A stretch of DNA of 64,000 nucleotides from Muraenolepis orangiensis (taxonomy: Eukaryota > Chordata > Actinopteri > Gadiformes > Muraenolepididae), in NCBI GenBank assembly GCA_027704905.1, contig CM051020.1, forward strand, positions 3,123,599-3,187,598. The letters are read 5' to 3'. How positions within the stretch are numbered: the stretch's first letter is position 1; each line of letters starts with the position of its first letter. Positions 23,739-34,599 of the stretch are shown piece after piece. The notes under the pieces were generated by a model. The model saw nothing but the letters and a program-made list of their open reading frames with translations, did not search any database and was not told where the DNA came from. A program made the position numbers and the translations under genes.

Positions 23739-24335
23739 GTAAATTGACGACGCGCTATGCCACTATTGCATCAATAAGACCCTTTACAAACCCTACCAAT
23801 TATTGTCAATTTATAACAGTATAAAAATAATTTCAATGTAAAGTCTATTAAAGCTGCGTCTCTCAATTATACAAAGGGTACACAAGTTCAGTATCTGAGA
23901 CAAGACAGACGTTGGTTCAGAAATTAATTAAAATGTCTTTATTTCTAAATAGCTGGGAGAAGATCAATTAGGAAGACAGAATCTGAATTTTGGCAGGCGA
24001 TGGGTACCAGACGGGAGAACTACGTGAATAGTAGAGTAACGACCTCACGCTGGGGTAAAGGAAAGACAACGTATATATACCCCAGGTGAGGTGATGAACA
24101 AATTACACGGGGGGAAATTGAGTCCAGGTGTGTGTGTGTGTGTGTGGCCAGCGCACGTGGCTTGGCCACGCCCCCTGCCAACCAACGTGATTGTTGACAG
24201 GAGCGTGTGTGCGCCACCAGCGCACGTGGCTAGGCCACGCCCCCTGACAACCAACGTGGTTGTTGACAGGAGCGTGTGTGCGCCACCAGCGCACGTGGCT
24301 AGGCCACGCCCCCTGCCAACCACCGTAACCGTGAC

Positions 24336-25209
24336 CAGGGTGCGAACTGGAGGGGAGCAGGGGGAGCTATAGCTCCCCTAGTGGTGACATGAGCTCCCCT
24401 GGGAACATGGTTTGTGAAATTTGGGGGGAGCTCTCTAAAACACTGATATGGTGACCAAATCAATTCCATTTTGGGCATGGTTTTTTTTTTTTTCAAAGGT
24501 GTAAAATAAGTGAAATAAAATTATATTTAGAGTTTATGATTCATGAAAAAAGTGTCGCGACGCCACACACACAACACAACGATGCACATAGCCCTTCTCT
24601 CGTGTCGCCTGCTTGCACGCTGCCCGCAGCTCCACCCACTAGTAGTGGGTGTAGCTGCGGGCAGCATGCAAGCAGGCGACACGAGAGAAGGGCTCTGTGC
24701 ATCGTTGTGTTGTGTGGCGTCGCGTCTCTCCAGGCAGTGAGAGGGTTGTGTTGTGCTATAGCTGTATTATTAATATTAATATTGTTCATGGTTGGTGCCG
24801 CTGGCTGCTCTTATCGCGTGTGTTCGGCTCTGTGTAGGCTACAGCCATAATAGGCTATAGCCCATGTGAAACAATGTAGCCTGTTTATGAGTAATTTTAA
24901 GTTGATTTAATTAAACAGTCAAACGTTACATTGGTGGTCCGTGGATTATTTATCATCAAGTTGATTGAAGTTTGCGTAGCCCATACATGCTCGGGAAATA
25001 TGTTGACATGAACATGATCCATCGGGACGTTTCATGTAAATGTAGACCTGTGGCACCACCCCGTGTGCAACAGATTTTCTCTTTATAATAGGCCTACGTC
25101 TGTGCTGTTGCTATTAATGCACGGATCAGCATTTACCCCCTCCACCCCCCCCACCGCAAAAAAAATAAATCCCGGCTCCCCCGGAGACCGTGGTATAGTT
25201 CGCACACTG
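24336..25209. mobile_element. Complete nonautonomous hAT transposon, 874 bp
   Basis: Terminal inverted repeats are cagggtgcgaact (left) and agttcgcacactg (right). The 8-bp target-site duplication accgtgac is at 24328-24335 and 25210-25217. The empty site is preserved in unit 1 at 6716-6723. There is no transposase. It contains a large hairpin. All hallmarks of hAT are visible in the sequence. Confidence 0.93.
24556..24724. repeat. Long inverted repeat (hairpin) inside hAT
   Basis: Arms of about 80 bp, from cgcgacgccacacacacaac to the mirrored gttgtgtggcgtcgcg, meet around ccacccactagtagtgggtg. Pairing is almost complete. Confidence 0.9.
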
Positions 25210-25579
25210 ACCGTGACAGTACCCCCCCCCCCTCAACGGGCGCCTCCTGGCGTCCAACCCGGCTTGAAGGGGTGTTCCCGGTGGCAGTTGAGGGAAAAGA
25301 ACGGATCCCGACAGTAGCGGCGCGGGGGCCAACCCGCCCCTCGGACCGTCTGCGTCCCAGTCGATGATCCGGGGGGGTGGAGGAGATTTGGTGGGCGGGC
25401 GGGGCCCGGGAAGAGAGCCACCCCTTCTGCCCAGGTCGGTGGGAGTCCTCTCTGGAGGTCTCATCTGGACCCTCCTCCAGGAGTCTCCTCTAGGGGTCCT
25501 CCTCCGGGACCTCCTCTGGAGTCTGCTCTGGAGTCTGCTCTGGAGTCTGCTCTGTAGTCGACAGCCGGGGACCGCGTGA

Positions 25580-25970
25580 CGTCGTCGGGCGGATACGGCG
25601 CGGCGTCAGCAGACGGGGGCTGCGTGACGTCAGCAGACGGGGGCTGCGTGACATCGTCGGGCGGGTACGGCGTAGCGTCCGCAGACGGGGGCTGCGTGAC
25701 GTCGTCAGGCGGGTACGGCGCGGCGTCAGCAGACGGGGGCTGCGTGACGTCGTCGGGCGGGTACGGCGCGGCGTCAGCAGACGGGGGCTGCGTGACGTCG
25801 TCGGGCGGATCCGGCGCGGCGTCAGCAGACGGGGGCTGCGTGACATCGTCGGGCGGATCCGGCGCGGCGTCAGCAGACGGGGGCCGCTTGATGTCATCAG
25901 GCGGGTACGGCGCGGCGTCAGCAGACGGGGGCCACTTGACGTCGTCAGTAGGGTGCGGCGCAGCAGACGG
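25580..25970. repeat. 48-bp GC-rich minisatellite, about 8 copies
   Basis: Unit gtcgtcgggcgggtacggcg, then cggcgtcagcagacgggggc. It codes PPSADAAPDPPDDV-like repeats on the minus strand as part of the LTR-element Gag tail. It ends at the assembly gap. Confidence 0.9.
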
Positions 25971-25976
25971 GTGCGG

Positions 25977-26076
25977 NNNNNNNNNNNNNNNNNNNNNNNN
26001 NNNNNNNNNNNNNNNNNNNNNNNNNNNNNNNNNNNNNNNNNNNNNNNNNNNNNNNNNNNNNNNNNNNNNNNNNNNN
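25977..26076. other. Assembly gap (100 N)
   Basis: Exactly 100 N, a conventional gap of unknown size. Both flanks are repeats: the minisatellite on the left and a third copy of the 5308-6380 segment on the right. Confidence 1.
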
Positions 26077-26750
26077 AAGGTACTCAAAGATGCTTTAGAA
26101 AAACAGTGGTGTACAAACATGCACGGACAACTGGAAGACTCCTAACTCAAACCACTCAACAAATCTAAAACTAACAAAGGTTTTGGAGAAAGCGGTTTTG
26201 AAAGGAAACATGACGACCAAAGTAACACATGTAAATGTGCAAAAGTATTTCTTAGTCTTAACGCTTAGGACTTACGACGATATGCATCCGTCACTCTACA
26301 GTTTGTGTCCAAATGTTGATTTGAAAACCACATGTGCAGACAAATGTGACAAATCCAGTGGGAGACCTCTGGACAGCAGGGGCCAAGCGTGTCTGTCACA
26401 ACTGGACCTTCTGTAGACCAGGGGTTCCCCAACTGTTCAGCCCGCGACCCCCAACATAACAGAACCACTCAAATGCGTCGTGCATGGACCGAGAAAGACA
26501 AACAAATCAACGTAACACTGTAATATAACAGATACCATTCTCATTGATTCATTTTATTTAAATTTTATTAAATTGTATTACATTTTATTAATACAATTAA
26601 TTCGATTTTTTTGGTTTCATCTGAGAATTCCAGGGTCTTCTCTGAATACCTTGAAGGCCCTGACGCTTCACCACTGCTGTACAGTAGGGTTCAAAAGGGC
26701 CAAACACCAGTTAGATTTTTACACCGGAAGAGCCGGCCAGTCAGCGCGAG

Positions 26751-26901
26751 GCTGCTGACCCAGACTGCACCTTCGTGAGTCACAGCCTTCTCCAAGGTCA
26801 AGCACCCTGTAACCAAGACAACAAGGAAGACTACAATGATGATGATGAGGAGGGAGAAGATGCTGAAGATGAGGAGGAAGAAGAAGAAGCCATTCCATTG
26901 G
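26751..26901 (+). pseudogene. rbbp8: Isolated rbbp8-like acidic exon
   Basis: Third copy of the DPDCTFVSHSLLQG exon, with two extra Glu codons in its acidic run (EEEEEE) and a better donor (ttgg|gtaaat). Exons 1-4 of this copy are missing or lie in the gap. Confidence 0.6.
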
Positions 26902-27129
26902 GTAAATTGACGACGTGCTATGCCACTATTGCATCAATAAGACCCTTTACAAACCCTTACAATTATTGTCAATTTATAACAGTATAAAAATAATTTCAAT
27001 GTAAAGTCTATTAAAGCTGCGTCTCTCAATTATACAAAGGGTACACAAGTTCAGTATCTGAGACAAGACAGACGTTGGTTCAGAAATTAATTAAAATGTC
27101 TTTATTTCTAAATAGCTGGGAGAAGATCA

Positions 27130-28440
27130 ATTAGGAAGACAGAATCTGAATTTAATTATAATAGAATATAAGAAAGTTTATTAAAATATTTAAATGTTAA
27201 CAGTTTAAGTATTTTACAGATAAACACTTCCAATAGAAAAATGACTAAAATCAATAAAAGGAAAGGGAGAGTGGGCAGATGCCAGCCAGCTGGGAGACTA
27301 GTCTATCAAGGGTGTGTCCAAGGGCTGCACCAACTTAACTTACCCACGTGCTCACAGCCAATCAAAGCTCACTGCAAGCTGTAGCAGTGCTCCTACCACT
27401 ACAGGCCGTGGGGGGAATCACACTAGGGTGCCTCCGCCACTAGCTGGCTCCACTCCACTAGAAGCAACGAAAACAGACTTAGTCAAAATAAATCAATAAT
27501 CCAGTTCTAAGTCAAGATACACTAAATTCCAAATATAACACTAAAGCTAAAACAGCTAAAAGCAGAGCAGCTAAAAGCAAAGAGCTAAGAGCATAGCACG
27601 AAACAAAGCTAAGAGCGAAGCAATGTAGCAGCTGATTTCCACCTTGGATAAACACTGCATTAGTTTCATGATAGAGTAATAAGCAGTTAATCATTTACCT
27701 CAGGTACTACTACTTACCACTCACCAATAACTAGACAGCACTAAGCAGGGGGGCAGAACCAACCAACATCCCTCCAGTTGGACAAGAATTTCAGTTGACA
27801 GAAGACCAATAAAAGTTAATGCAACCCAGTGAGTAAATAGGAAATGCACATCAGGACTTTGAGTGGCTGATCAAAACATAAAACCTACTAAGTGACCTAC
27901 CCTAGAGTCCAAGGAGGTGGCCATGTGGAAACAGGCAGGCAGCAATGATGAAGCAAGAGGGCTGCCATGAATCCCCTAAATACCCCTGGGCTATGATGCG
28001 GTAGGGTCTGGGGAGGAGCAGACCTACTTCTGTGGTGAGTTCAAGGCCTAGCAGAGTGGGAGGAAGTTACCTGAGCCCAATATGTAATATATATAAGATA
28101 CACAAGCACACTTCAGCTTGCAGAGTGCATAGCCTCCATTCCTCCCCCAAAATTGTAAGAATATCGCTTGATAAAACAAAAGTACTCGTGCATATGGACC
28201 AACACGTTAATTTAGTTTGAACATGTTTTGAAGTCTATCAAAACGAACGGTTGTCGTTCTCTGCAGTTAACTACACGCTGTGGTAGTTTCCCCCCCTTAA
28301 AATGCATGAGGAAATGACCATAGTCTAAATATTCCATACAAAAAAATAAATGAAGCAAGATAAGCTGGTAGCACACACTGGTCAATTAAAGAGACGGAAT
28401 TTAATTGAGATCATTTTATTAGGTTTCTGTAGACATGAAA
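27130..28440. other. Intergenic block downstream of PQ-4
   Basis: Matches 8145-9180 and 1500-2040. No gene is seen. The junction at about 27150 lacks the LTR element found between units 1 and 2. Confidence 0.5.
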
Positions 28441-28492
28441 ACGACTCCACATGCTTCAATTAACCAAACGTACTCAATCAAATCCATGCAAG

Positions 28493-29621
28493 CTACAACT
28501 TGCGGTGAGGCTGCTGGGGCATGTAGCTACGTGGCTTCTGCTGTTGAGGCTGCATGTAGCTACGTGGCTTCTGCTGTTGAGGCTGCATGTAGCTACGTGG
28601 CTTCTGCTGTTGAGGCTGCATGTAGCTGCGTGGCTTCTGCTGCATGTAGCTACTTGGCTTCTGCTGTTGAGGCTGCATGTAGCTATGTGGCTTCTGCTGT
28701 TGAGGCTGCATGTAGCTACGTGGCTTCTGCTGTTGAGGTATTTGGCAAAGCGGCTGAAGCCACTGATCTATTTGCCCCAGCAGCTGGTAAAACTTATCAG
28801 AGTGTATCTGTTGAGGTTGCTGGGGAACGTTGCCAAGTAGCAGTTTTTGTTGTAGCGGTTGGGTCACACAGTTGGGTGGTTGCAACCATGCAGCTATCTG
28901 CTCCAGCATGTCACATAGCTTGGGCCCCTGGCTAGAAGGCTGCTCGAACATGTTGCTAAGAGGCGGCTGCTCAAACATGTCGCTAGGAGGCTGTAGCTGC
29001 TGCTGTTCTACTTGGGGCTGCTGCTTTACTCGAGGCTGCTGCTTTACTTCAGGCTGCTGCGGTTCTACTTCAGGCTGCTGCTTTACTCGAGGCTGCTGCT
29101 TTACTTCAGGCTGCTGCGGTTCTACTTCAGGCTGCTTTACTCGAGGCTGCTGCTGCTTGACCATGTTGCTAGGAGGCTGCTCCTGCTTTTCTTGAGGCTG
29201 CTGCTTGATCATGTAGCTGGGAGGCTCCTGCCCTTGTTGAAGCTCCTGCTGGGGCCAGTAGAGAGGAGGCTGCTGGTTGGAAATCCATTGCCTCTGTGTA
29301 ATGGATGTCTGGGGCCCGAGGCTCGGCTGTTGGGGAGCCGACCCAGCAGAGGACTTGTATATCGGGGTTTGGTCAAACTCTTGATATCCGGGCGTCCTGT
29401 AAGCTATTCAGCACACATGTTAGGACAAAATGCCTTATTAAGGTCATAGTTCAAGATTAAACTTACCATTTATTTGGCATCCCCCAACAAGCAGTAGAAA
29501 CAATTGCAGTACCCTAGAAAAGAAACACCTGCCGTTAAAACGCATATATCATGATAACTACTGACGGCGGAGTAGAGTTCAAAACAAACTACCTTATTAG
29601 AAAACGCACAGCAGCAGCCAT
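28493..29621 (-). CDS. PQ-4: secreted Gln/Pro-rich repeat protein, 328 aa
   Basis: Exons are 29593-29621, 29467-29513 and 28493-29403 (987 nt, in frame). Leader MAAAVRFLIR and VLQLFLLLVGGCQIN are as in PQ-1. The repeat exon has QPEVEPQQPEVKQQPRVK tracts, one Cys module (KLCDMLEQIAAWLQPPNC), LLGQIDQWLQPLCQIPQQ with an extra Cys, and seven QPQQQKPRSYM repeats. It is closest to PQ-2 but has a single Cys module. The function is unknown. Confidence 0.8.
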
Positions 29622-30187
29622 GGCTGAGGACGGATACAGCGATGACACCGAAGCAGCAGCTACAATTCTTGTGAAATGAGAACTGTGTTAACACAGTCAT
29701 CAATCATGTCTGCTCAGCTGCTGAGGGTTCTTTTTAAAAGGTTTTGTTCATCCAATCAACTTCTTCTCTGTCACTGATTGGTTTGAAACAAGGTGGAACT
29801 CAATCCTAATCCCTGTTCCTAATTGGTTGGCAGAGCTCACTGGAGTTCCATTCACCTCATTTCCCCCAGTTATCCGGGCGCTGTCATTTAGCAAATTCTG
29901 ATTTAATTTCTGGTAAAAACCTGGGGATATGGGATATTGTAGTGGAGAAATAAATCAGTTGTACACTTATTTTACATCATTCTCATGTACACCTTGTTGT
30001 GAGTTAAACTCCTTTTGAGAAAAAAAGCATTATTTACTTTGACCGCCACCTTGAAGAAGTGATAACGGAAACCTGCGCACTGGAACTCCCTGCACGGCAG
30101 GTAAGCTACAGTTCAAATACACCAAACTGTTTTGTTCCTAGGCTGACGTTTGATGAAATGTGTCATTTAACATTCTCCATTCAACAG

Positions 30188-30818
30188 GTAGCTGCAGCCG
30201 CCCAAGTCAACCTGATTCATCCCTCAAAGTGCAAGCTCAGTTCAAGGTACAACGGACCAAAGTTATCTAGTTATCTAGCAGTTACCTATGGCAGCAGTAT
30301 AGCTCAGGAGGTAGAGCGGTCGCCTCACAACCAAAAGGTCGCTGGTTCGATCCCCCTGGCTCCTCTTAGCAAAAACTTTCGAGGTGTGTGCTGGCTGTCT
30401 CCTTGCATGGCAGACTCCGCCGTCGGTGGATGAATGGGTGATGTGAGGCATGACTTGTAACGCGCTTTATAAAAGCCGGCATTATTATCTAACCGTAGTC
30501 TGTTGACGGTATCTTCCATTATGACAGTCTCTGTGAGACAAAGCTATTGACGCTAATGATGTCAACTGTTCTGTGTCCTGCGTCTCCAGGCCGCGGTTGT
30601 CCGCTTCTGCCCACTACCCACAATCCCCTCTGGGGGAGTCCCTGGCCCTCCTCACCCACAGCAAGAGGCCCTCGGGGGGCGGTCCTCCTCCCTGGCCCAA
30701 GCGCAACAAAGTGGAGACGTGCCAGGAGGAGGCTGAGGAAGACCTCACGTTAGTGGCCCCTGAGGCCGCCTCACCAGACGGTCCACATGCAACACCGCCA
30801 GCCCACCGACTGACCAAG
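30188..30818 (+). pseudogene. rbbp8: Partial rbbp8 copy in unit 4: exons 1-2 only
   Basis: Exons are 30188-30246 and 30590-30818, with a candidate leading exon ending at 30100. The intron between them carries a SINE insertion. Homology stops at about 30940, so exons 3-5 are absent. Confidence 0.65.
30255..30490 (+). mobile_element. tRNA-derived SINE inserted in an rbbp8-like intron
   Basis: Box-A-like tagctcaggaggtagagc and box-B ggttcgatcccc, then a body ending cgctttataaaagccggc. It is flanked by imperfect gttatcta / attatcta duplications. It is absent from the same intron of units 1-3, so it is unit-specific and young. Confidence 0.8.
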
Positions 30819-30944
30819 GTGATGTTCAGTCCCAGTCAACATTGCTTTAGCCATGCATGTACTGTACATGTTAGAAGGAATACGATCGAGAGGAAGTCTC
30901 AGAATAATCTACTGATTGTCATCTGTAAATGAAAGGGCGAGCAT

Positions 30945-31145
30945 ATATATATTTTTTTATTCTGGAAGACTGAAATCCTCTTTAATGGTCACATACATGT
31001 ACACACACAGTGAAATGAGTTGCTCTGCATTTAACCCATCCTAGTATGAGGAGCAGGGAGCGCCCAGGGAGCAGGGTAAGGGGGTCTGGTGCCTTGCTCA
31101 AGGGCAACTCGCCGTGCCCAGGACGCAAACCTATTGCCAAGTACC
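30945..31145 (-). mobile_element. SINE fragment at the unit 4 / unit 5 junction
   Basis: The minus-strand body of a tRNA-SINE (on plus: ggtcacatacatgtacacac, tgccttgctcaagggcaact). The tRNA-related head is missing, and the sequence switches directly to the 610-955-like segment. Confidence 0.6.
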
Positions 31146-31548
31146 ATGTACACCTTGCAGGATCCACCTATCAGATGTATCTTCTGGGATCCTGGGTGAT
31201 TGGGACAACGTCAACTTTCACTGCACCGCATCAGTCCTTCTGGAGGGCCTGGAGGGCCAGCAACAGCCCCCTGTAAGGCTACCCTCCACCAGGGCAGGAG
31301 GCCTCTCCCCCCCTGGAGCATGGGGCCATAGGCTGCTGAGCTGGCTGCTGGAGGTGCCACAGGACCTGGACTTTTCAGAGGAACATCCAGAGAATGAATA
31401 TTGCAGTTCTTCAACTACTGGGTACCTATTCTATTATGACAGGGTAGGCCTACAGTGTGACCATAACAGTACAATCTGCACTTATCAGGGAAGATGGTGT
31501 GATTCATTTCAAGAATTCTATTCGCCATATGCAACAAGTACAACGTAA
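31114..31548 (+). CDS. Open copy of the duplicated exon-like segment, 144 aa ORF
   Basis: Only copy without the frameshift. It reads GDWDNVNFHC, ASVLLEGLEGQQQPP, GAWGHRLLSWLLEVPQ, EEHPENEYCSSSTTGYLF. There is no recognised domain. The first 10-15 codons come from the SINE fragment, so the start is not natural. It could be an exon of an unknown gene or a mobile-element piece. Confidence 0.25.
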   Translation: MPRTQTYCQVPCTPCRIHLSDVSSGILGDWDNVNFHCTASVLLEGLEGQQQPPVRLPSTRAGGLSPPGAWGHRLLSWLLEVPQDLDFSEEHPENEYCSSSTTGYLFYYDRVGLQCDHNSTICTYQGRWCDSFQEFYSPYATSTT

Positions 31549-31639
31549 CGCTTACTCATTCCCCTCTGCAGTATGACTTTTCTACAATTTAACACTATAG
31601 GTTACTTATAATATAACGAGATTTATAAAGATTACTGCA

Positions 31640-31885
31640 TCAGGTCGGCAGGAAAGCTCAGTCTTTTGGGAACCGGAAGATCACCGGTTCGACTCCCCAA
31701 AACACCTGGGCACTGCCAAGGTCCCCTTGAGCAAGGCACCAGACCCCTACCCTGCTCCCCGGGCAGTTGGATATAAAATAGCTGCCCCACTGCTCCTAAT
31801 ACTAGGATGGGATAAATGCAGAGAAACTATGTTCCCTGTGTGTGTCCCTGTGTATGTGACCAATAAAGGATTCAATCAAGATTTA
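31640..31885 (+). mobile_element. tRNA-derived SINE
   Basis: Box-A-like ggaaagctcagtcttttggg, box-B-like accggttcgactcccc, body with cttgagcaaggcaccagacc, end tgtgaccaataaaggattca. It lies upstream of the PQ-5 3' flank. Confidence 0.75.
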
Positions 31886-32346
31886 ACTTAAATATAGGTC
31901 ATTTTATTTATAAATGACCTTTTTACCACCCACAAAGGTCGAGGGGTACAAGCACACTTTCCAGCTTGCAGAGTGCATAGCCTCTATTCATCCCCCGAAA
32001 TAATTGTAAGAATATCGCTTGATAAAACAAGGTACTTAGTGCATAAGGACAGCAAACAAGTTAATTTAGTTTGAACATGTTTTAAGGCAAGTAAATCGAA
32101 ACAAACCGTTCTCTGCAGTTAACTACACGCTGTGGTAGTTTCCCCCCCTTAAAATGCATGAGGAAATGACCATAGTCTAAATATTCCATACAAAAATAAA
32201 TGAAGCAAGATAAGCTGGTAGCACACACACTGGTCAATTAAAGAGACTGAGTAGAGATCATTTTATTAGGTTTCTGTAGACATGAAAACAACTCCACATG
32301 CTTCAGTTTACCAAATATACTCAATCAAATCCATGCAAGCTACAAC

Positions 32347-33453
32347 TTATGCGCGGTGAGGCTGCTGGGGCATGTAGCTACGTGGCTTCTGCATGTAGCT
32401 ACGTGGCCTCTGCTGTTGAGGCTGCATGTAGCTACGTGGCCTCTGCTGTTGAGGCTGCATGTAGCTACGTGGCTTCTGCTGTTGAGGTTGCTGGGGCACG
32501 TTGCCAAGTAGCAGCTTTTGTTGTAGCGGTTGAGTTACACAGTTGGGTGGTTGCAACCATGCAGCTATCTGCTCCAGCATGGCACATAGCTTGGGCCCCT
32601 GGCTAGAAGGCTGTTGGGGCTGCATCCACTGCTGAAACATGTTGCTAGGAGGCGGCTGCTGCTCTTCTTGAGGCTGCTGCTGCAACATGTTGCTAGGAGG
32701 CTGCTGCTGCTGCTCTTCTTCTTGAGGCTGCTGCTCTTCTTCTTGAGGCTGCTGCTGCTGCTCTTCTTGAGGCTGCTGCTGCTGCAACATGTTGCTAGGA
32801 TGCAGCTGCTGCTCTTCTTGAGGCTGCTGCTGCTCTTCTTGAGGCTGCTGCTTGACCATGTAGCGTGGAGGCTGCTGCCTTTGTTGAAGCTGCTGCCACT
32901 GCTGGGCCATGTTTCCAGGAGGCTGCTGCTGCTTTACTTGAGGCTGCCGCTTTACTTTAGGCTGCCGCTTGACCATGTAGCTGGGAGGCTGCTGCTGCTG
33001 CCGCCGCCGCCGCCCTTGTTGAAGCTGCTGCTGGGGCCTGTAGCGAGGAGGCTGCTGCTGGTAGGAAATCCATTGCCTCTGTGGAATAGCATTAGCTTTC
33101 TGGCTAGCTTTCTGGCAGCCTAGCCCAGGGCTAGGCTGTTGGAGAGCTGGCACAGCATACGACTTGTATGTAGGGGTTGGGACCAAACCTTGTTGATATC
33201 TGAGCTTTTGAGAAAACCCAGTCCTGTAAGCTATTCAGCACACATGTTAGCACATTATAGGACAAAATGTATTTTTAATGTCTTAGTTCAAGAATAAACT
33301 TACCATTTATCTGGCATCCCCCAACAAATAGAAACAATTGCAGTACCCTAGAAAAGAAAGCCACCGTTAAAACGCATACATCATGATAACTATTGACGGC
33401 GGAGTAGAGTTCAAAACAAACTACCTTATTAGAAAACGCACAGCAGCAGCCAT
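32347..33453 (-). CDS. PQ-5: secreted Gln/Pro-rich repeat protein, 318 aa
   Basis: Exons are 33425-33453, 33304-33347 and 32347-33230 (957 nt, in frame). Exon 2 is one codon shorter than in PQ-1 (LQLFLFVGGC). The repeat exon begins AYRTGFSQKLRYQQGLVPTP, which resembles the second subfamily (AYRTGLAEKLGSQQGLV), followed by YKSYAVP, then QPQEEQQQPQEEQ tracts with NMLQQQ spacers, one Cys module (KLCAMLEQIAAWLQPPNC) and four PRSYM repeats, ending PHRA. It is an intermediate between the two subfamilies. The function is unknown. Confidence 0.8.
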
Positions 33454-33779
33454 GGCTGAGGACGGACACAGCGATGACGCCGAAGCAGCAGCTACAATTC
33501 TTGTGAAAAGAGAACTGTGTTAACACAGTCATCAATCATGTCTGCTCAGCTGCTGAGGGTTCTTTTTAAAAGGTTCTGTTCATCCAATCAACTTCTTCTC
33601 TGTCACTGATTGGTTTGAAACAAGGTGCAACTCAATCCTAATCCCTGTTCCTAATTGGTTGGCAGAGCTGACTGGAGTTCCATCCACCTCATTTCCCCCA
33701 GTTATCCGGGCCCTGTCATTTAGCAAATTCTGATTTAATTTCTGGTAAAAACCTGGGGATATGGGATATTGTAGTGGAG

Positions 33780-34110
33780 AAATAAATGTGCATCAGTTGT
33801 ACACTTATTTGGGCATAGTTCACTATACAGGGAACCATATGTGTTCACTCACATGACTCATTTTAAATGATACTCCTTTTAATTTATTTTATCGGTCTTA
33901 TCCGTCTTATTTTTGTATTTATGTAACTATTCAATGATTTTACTGTACTTGTTGTTTTACCCTGTCTGTTAAGCGCCTTGAGTATCCAGAAAAGCGCTAT
34001 ATCATTTTAATGTGTTGTTATCTCGGCTGGTCACGCAGTTATTTTTACTCGCTGTTGTAGAGCTTGCGGGTTAAACTTCTAAATGTAACCGGGCGTGGCA
34101 AGGAGTTTGT
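33780..34110. repeat. Teleost interspersed repeat tail
   Basis: Contains ttaagcgccttgagtatcca and gaaaagcgctatatca, typical of LINE/SINE 3' tails in fish. It is repeated at about 42180-42480. No gene is seen. Confidence 0.5.
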
Positions 34111-34290
34111 TTGAGGTCCGACAACTTTTTTAATGTAAGGATATATATATATACATTTATAGCGATGTTTCTCATGACGTCACAGCCAAAGTCACGTGTT
34201 TTTTTTTTATGTGTTCCGGTTGGCAAAAAGCGACCTGAACTTTACACACAAATGACTGCCATTGTAACGAATAGTAACCATTGTTTTAGG

Positions 34291-34450
34291 CATAATGCCG
34301 GCAAGTTGTGTTGTTTGCACAAATCTATTTCAAAGGGTCCTAGTATACGTTTCCTGAGGATTCCAGAACGAGAACCAAAGAGAGAGGCCTGGATACATGC
34401 AATTCATAGAATTGGGAATAACTGGGAGTCTTCTGGTCAGCAGACTCTGC
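34291..34450 (+). pseudogene. THAP zinc-finger domain remnant
   Basis: ATG at 34293 reads MPASCVVC, and a nearby second frame reads SISKGPSIRFLRIPEREPKR followed by WIHAIHRIGNNWESS. The pattern (Met-Pro, paired Cys, SFHRIP-like, W, AI.R, NW.P) is a THAP DNA-binding domain broken by a frameshift near 34320. It could be a transposon-derived or THAP-gene fragment. Confidence 0.55.
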
Positions 34451-34599
34451 GCTATACACTCAAGATTCAACATTTGTACTGTCCATATGCAACAAGTACA
34501 ATGAAATGCTTACTCCCCATTCCCTCCCGCAGTATTATAAGGAATAGTACTTTTCTAAAACACTAAAGGCCTACTATAAGATACTATACACAATAACAA

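Larger units (their letters stand above)
17666..25976. repeat. Segmental duplication: unit 3, near-identical to unit 1
   Basis: Bases 68-7040 of the window recur here with offsets of 17592 to 17613 and only scattered substitutions and small indels. The main difference is a hAT insertion (24336-25209). The block carries an rbbp8 last exon, PQ-3, rbbp8 middle exons and the LTR element. Near-identity means the duplication is recent, was homogenised by gene conversion, or reflects assembly of two haplotypes. Confidence 0.95.
23992..25976 (-). mobile_element. LTR element (unit 3 copy), interrupted by hAT and the gap
   Basis: The truncated LTR starts at 23992 as in unit 1. It is interrupted at 24336-25209 by a hAT element, resumes with the polypurine-tract side and runs into the Gag-tail minisatellite until the N gap. 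It carries about 200 bp (25330-25560) that is absent from the unit 1 copy, so unit 1 has an extra internal deletion. Confidence 0.75.

Noticed and set aside
30293..30360. tRNA gene
   Set aside because: Has box A and box B but no paired acceptor stem, and is followed by a SINE body with target duplications. The same applies to 31640, 49087 and 58441.
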